A program made the translations under genes and the position numbers. From Salinirussus sp. (GTDB taxonomy: Archaea > Halobacteriota > Halobacteria > Halobacteriales > Haloarculaceae): DNA of 7,690 nucleotides. Within the stretch, counting starts at the first letter, position 1, and each line of letters opens with the position of its first letter. The notes beneath the pieces were generated by a model that did not search any database, was not told where the DNA came from, and saw nothing but the letters and a program-made list of their open reading frames with translations. Shown here one piece after another: positions 4,854-7,690 of the stretch. The DNA lies in contig JAQCNN010000183.1 of the NCBI GenBank assembly GCA_028275005.1, forward strand, positions 1 to 7,690, read 5' to 3'.

Positions 4854-6416
4854 CCGCCCGCAGGACGACCGGAGACGCTCCCTGACGGCGTCCCGGTCGA
4901 CGGTCCCCGACGCCGTTCGCGGCAGGCCGTCGGCGACGACGACCGTCTTCGGCACCGCGTAGTCGGCCACCCGGCCACGACAGAACTCGCGGAGGCCTGC
5001 CGGGTTGGGCGGGGTAGCACCGTCCGCCTTGGCCCCGTCACCACCGTCGTCGGCCGTGACGACCAGCGCGGCGACACGCTCACCCCACTCCTCGTCGGGG
5101 AGACCGACAACCGCTGCCGCCGTGACTGCTGGGTGTTCCCGAAACGCGTCGACGACCGTCGCGGGATAGACTGTCTCTCCGCCGGTGGTGATGGCGTCGT
5201 CGACGCGGCCCTCGACCCACAGCCGACCGGCCTCGTCACGGTATCCCAGGTCGCCGGTGTGGAACCCGTGTTGACCGACAGCCTCGGCGGTCCGGTCGTC
5301 GTCCAGGTAGCCCGGCGTGACGGTCGGCCCGCTGACGACGAGTTCACCAACCTCGTCCGGGCTCGCACGGCTGCCGTCCGCGAGGACGGTCACGTCGGTC
5401 ACGGCGAGTGGCTGACCGACGGTCCCCGGGTGCTCGGCGGCCTGTGTGGGCGTCGCCGTGGCGACCTGTGAGGCCGTCTCGGTCGTCCCGTAGGTCGGGT
5501 AGACCGGGACGCCGCGGGCGTGTGCCCGGTCGAGCAGGTCCTGCCCGGCGGGAGCCCCCCCGAGCAGGAGACTCTCGAACGCGGCCGGTGGCTCCCAGCC
5601 GGCATCCAGCAGCCGGCGCAACTGTGTCGGGACCAGGGAAACACCCGTCACGCCGTACTCGTCGATGACCTCGGCGGTCCGTTCGGCACCGAAGCCGGGC
5701 TGGAGAGCGAGGCTCGTCCCGTACAGCGCACACCGAAGGGTCGGCGCGAGCCCACCCATGTGGTACATCGGGAGACAGCACAGCCACCGGTCACCCGGGG
5801 CGACCCCCAGGCGAAAGGCCGAGGCGACCGCGCTCCAGACCAGGTTCCCGACCGTCAGCCTGACGCCCTTCGGCGTCCCGGTCGTTCCGGAGGTGAACAT
5901 GACAACCGCCGTGTCCGACGGCAAACGGCGCGCCGAGTCCGGGCTCACGGCCTCCGGTCCGCCGTCGGTACCGTCCGCCTGCTCGGGTACGAGTCGGTCA
6001 ACAGCCTCACTCTCGGGTGTATCCACCGAAATGACCGGTCCGGGGGCGACCACCCGGGCGGTGTCCTCGGTGTCCCGCCCACAGACCAGCAGGTCGACGT
6101 CGGCACGCCGGGCCTGGTCGGTCAGGTCCGCCGCGGGTAACTGGGTGTTCAGCGGCACCAGTCTCCGCCCGGTCCGCATGGCCGCGTGAACTACCGTCAC
6201 GAACGCGACCCGGGTCTCCAGTAGCGTGCCCACCGGACCCCCCGAGCCGAGGGCGGCCACGACCCTGTCGACGACCCGGTCGAGTTCCCGGTACGTCCAG
6301 GTCGCCCCGTCGGCCGTCTCGACCAGCGCGGTCCGGTCGGGCGTCGCGGTCGCGCGGTGGGCGAGCAGGTCACGGGTCGGCCAGTTGCCCGGGGCACTGT
6401 CGTGGCCGCCGGTCAT
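4851..6416 (-). CDS. menE: o-Succinylbenzoate-CoA ligase
   Basis: This 521-residue member of the acyl-adenylate-forming (ANL) superfamily would activate o-succinylbenzoate with ATP and CoA to OSB-CoA, the substrate of MenB, in the cytoplasm. Motifs in order: the P-loop-like A3 FTSGTTGTPKG (174-184), PMYHMGG (216-222), LLLGGAP (283-289), A5 YGTTE (309-313), A7 HTGDLGY (386-392) and the hinge region GRVDDAITTGGETVYP (403-418). The MenE assignment rather than a general acyl-CoA synthetase rests on its coupling to menC and menA. Oddities: the A10 motif reads PRTASGTVDR (499-508), with Thr505 where most family members have the catalytic Lys. There is also an acidic, Gly-rich insert at 454-472. The N-terminus is rather long for MenE, in keeping with haloarchaeal extensions. 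The ATG overlaps the menC stop as ATGA (6413-6416), a sign of translational coupling. Confidence 0.93.
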   Translation of the reverse strand: MTGGHDSAPGNWPTRDLLAHRATATPDRTALVETADGATWTYRELDRVVDRVVAALGSGGPVGTLLETRVAFVTVVHAAMRTGRRLVPLNTQLPAADLTDQARRADVDLLVCGRDTEDTARVVAPGPVISVDTPESEAVDRLVPEQADGTDGGPEAVSPDSARRLPSDTAVVMFTSGTTGTPKGVRLTVGNLVWSAVASAFRLGVAPGDRWLCCLPMYHMGGLAPTLRCALYGTSLALQPGFGAERTAEVIDEYGVTGVSLVPTQLRRLLDAGWEPPAAFESLLLGGAPAGQDLLDRAHARGVPVYPTYGTTETASQVATATPTQAAEHPGTVGQPLAVTDVTVLADGSRASPDEVGELVVSGPTVTPGYLDDDRTAEAVGQHGFHTGDLGYRDEAGRLWVEGRVDDAITTGGETVYPATVVDAFREHPAVTAAAVVGLPDEEWGERVAALVVTADDGGDGAKADGATPPNPAGLREFCRGRVADYAVPKTVVVADGLPRTASGTVDRDAVRERLRSSCGR

Positions 6417-7429
6417 GGCCGGGTCGGAAGCCCGAGCCCCGGCTCCTGTGGAACGGTGATGGTGCCGTCCGCGACGGTCGCGGGGTCGGCAACGAGGTCC
6501 GAGCGGAGCATCGACCCCGTCGCCAGCCCGCAGGCCCCGACCTCGGGGACCGAGGCCGCGAGGTGGACAGCGCCGGTCCGGGCGACCACGGTGTCGATTG
6601 TCGTCGAGACCACGGGCTCGACGCCGGCGGCCCGGGCGGCCATTGCGGCCTCACGGGCGAGGTCGGGGCCACCCAGCACCATCGGCTTCAGCACCACGAC
6701 GTCCGCGGCACCGGCCTCGAGCACCTGCTCGGTCTCGTAGGCTGCGAGCGACTCGTCGACCGCGATACCGACACCCCGACCCCGGAGCGCGGCGTGCCCG
6801 TCCAGGTCCTCCGCCGGAAGCGGCTGTTCGACGTACTCGACCCCCAGGTCGGCGACCGCATCGACGACGCGTCTGGCCTGGCTGAGGGTCCAGGCTCCGT
6901 TTGCGTCCAGTCGGAGGGGGGCCTCGACCCGCTCGCGGACCGCCCGAATCCGCCGGAGGTCCGCCTCGACGTCCCGGGCGCCGACCTTGAGTTTCAGGCA
7001 GTCAAAGCCCTCCCGGACGGCGTCCGTCGCCGCGGCGGCCGTCTCCTCCGGGGGGGCGTCACTCAGCGTCGCGTTGACCGGGACGGCCCGGACCGGTCCG
7101 TCGGCACCCAGATTCTGATAAAGTGGCTCGGACGCCGCCCGGGCGAGTGCCTCCTGGAGTGCGAGTGCGAGCGCGTGTCTGGCCGCCGGCGCCTCGGTCT
7201 TCGCCAGGGCGACCCCCCAGTCGGTGTGTCCGGCGACCTCCGCCGCACGGGCCAGTGCCTCCCGGCACTCGTCGTAGGTCTCCGTCCAGCCCAGTAGCGG
7301 GCTAGCCTCACCCACACCCTCGGTGCCGGCGTACTCGAGGCGAACCAGAAAGCCCTCGCGCTCGCGGACCGCGCCCGCGGCCGTCTCCAGTGGCGTCGCC
7401 AGCTCGACAGAGAACGGTTCGACCTCCAT
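6413..7429 (-). CDS. menC: o-Succinylbenzoate synthase
   Basis: The 338-residue enolase-superfamily protein (muconate-lactonising subgroup) would dehydrate SHCHC to o-succinylbenzoate. All expected active-site residues are visible: the catalytic pair K146 and K148 in LKLKVG; metal ligands D175 (LDANG), E201 (VEQPL) and D225 (VDES); and the opposing lysine K248 in VLKPM. The N-terminal capping domain covers roughly 1-100 and the barrel domain 115-325. Because this subgroup also contains dipeptide epimerases and N-acylamino acid racemases, sequence alone is not decisive; the position between menA and menE settles the call. The ATG at 7429 directly follows the menA TAG with no gap, and its stop overlaps the menE start, so the three genes are tightly coupled. 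Length is normal. Confidence 0.94.
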   Translation of the reverse strand: MEVEPFSVELATPLETAAGAVREREGFLVRLEYAGTEGVGEASPLLGWTETYDECREALARAAEVAGHTDWGVALAKTEAPAARHALALALQEALARAASEPLYQNLGADGPVRAVPVNATLSDAPPEETAAAATDAVREGFDCLKLKVGARDVEADLRRIRAVRERVEAPLRLDANGAWTLSQARRVVDAVADLGVEYVEQPLPAEDLDGHAALRGRGVGIAVDESLAAYETEQVLEAGAADVVVLKPMVLGGPDLAREAAMAARAAGVEPVVSTTIDTVVARTGAVHLAASVPEVGACGLATGSMLRSDLVADPATVADGTITVPQEPGLGLPTRP

Positions 7430-7690
7430 CTACACCACCCCCGCCTGCCCCGCGGCGAGCCCGACGGCGAGCAGGACGGCGTAGAGTGCGAGCAACTGTC
7501 CGGTCCGTTCGAGCGCGGGGTTCAGCGCCTCGCCGTCGGTTCGTGTGAGGACGGTCCTGGCGACCAGCCCGGCAATCGGGAGTGTCAGCCACGAGAGCAT
7601 GACCGTCGCGGGGTAGCCAAAGCCCAGCCACAGCGCCGGCGGGGTGGCGTAGCCGACGGCCAGCAGCGCGAGAAACTCCACCCGGGAGTA
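7430..7690 (-). CDS. menA: 1,4-Dihydroxy-2-naphthoate polyprenyltransferase, C-terminal part
   Basis: Only the last 86 codons are inside the window; the frame is open through the edge at 7690, so the apparent internal GTG at 7681 is not a start. The fragment shows about three hydrophobic segments (about residues 5-25, 28-44 and 64-86). Between the last two is a cytoplasmic-type loop with RTVLTRTDGEALNPALERTG (45-64), resembling the C-terminal loop of MenA, where an LNP-L-xT sequence is usual. MenA is an integral membrane UbiA-family enzyme that attaches the prenyl chain to dihydroxynaphthoate to give demethylmenaquinone. The Asp-rich catalytic motifs of UbiA enzymes lie further upstream and cannot be checked here. 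Together with menC and menE downstream the assignment is strong; without that context the fragment could be another UbiA member. Confidence 0.85.
   Translation of the reverse strand, partial: YSRVEFLALLAVGYATPPALWLGFGYPATVMLSWLTLPIAGLVARTVLTRTDGEALNPALERTGQLLALYAVLLAVGLAAGQAGVV

Noticed and set aside
4820..5368. N-terminal extension of the NRDE protein to about 427 residues
   Set aside because: It overlaps menE in another frame, is Arg/Ser/Thr-rich, and would bury the conserved Cys2 inside the protein.
6563..7297. Plus-strand open frame of 244 codons opposite menC
   Set aside because: It has no motif and covers a menC gene with all active-site residues intact.
1..7690. CRISPR array, tRNA, insertion sequence or defence system
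   Set aside because: I saw no regularly spaced repeats, tRNA-like arms, transposase motifs or recognisable defence genes on either strand.

Overview
The window looks like a chromosomal stretch of a halophilic archaeon (class Halobacteria). GC content is very high, the encoded proteins are rich in Asp and Glu and poor in Lys, and several genes seem to be leaderless, with a TATA-like patch about 27 bases before the start codon. The gene content also fits: an archaeal-type riboflavin/F420 pathway reductase, a haloarchaeal DUF2797 protein and a menaquinone operon. I cannot fix the genus from the sequence.

Left part (1-3557). Positions 1-43 hold the 5' tip of an unrecognised minus-strand gene. 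It diverges from a small acidic conserved protein (143-424), which converges on arfC (437-1108, minus), a reductase of riboflavin and deazaflavin precursor synthesis. arfC diverges from a sugar-nucleotide epimerase/dehydratase of the GalE-like SDR family (1216-2142, plus). After a roughly 180-base intergenic stretch that can fold come a DUF2797 protein (2326-3087, plus) with a Cys/His-rich front half and a GIY-YIG-like core, and a short protein (3126-3557, plus) made of an acidic head, a Gly/Met repeat middle and a clean four-heptad coiled coil.

Right part (3642-7690) is all on the minus strand. Read in the direction of transcription it is menA (3' end only), menC, menE, an NRDE/TANGO2-family protein and a small winged-helix regulator. 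menA stop and menC start abut, and menC/menE overlap by ATGA, so these three are one translationally coupled unit. They catalyse three steps of menaquinone synthesis: MenC makes o-succinylbenzoate, MenE activates it to the CoA thioester, and MenA prenylates the naphthoate ring made later by MenB. The NRDE gene follows after 31 bases and may be cotranscribed or use its own promoter; the regulator follows after another 92 bases.

I see no mobile element, CRISPR array, tRNA or rRNA, and no clear multi-gene undescribed system. The items most worth a second look are the Gly/Met plus coiled-coil protein, the DUF2797 protein as a possible zinc-bearing GIY-YIG relative, and a MenE whose usual A10 catalytic lysine position holds threonine.
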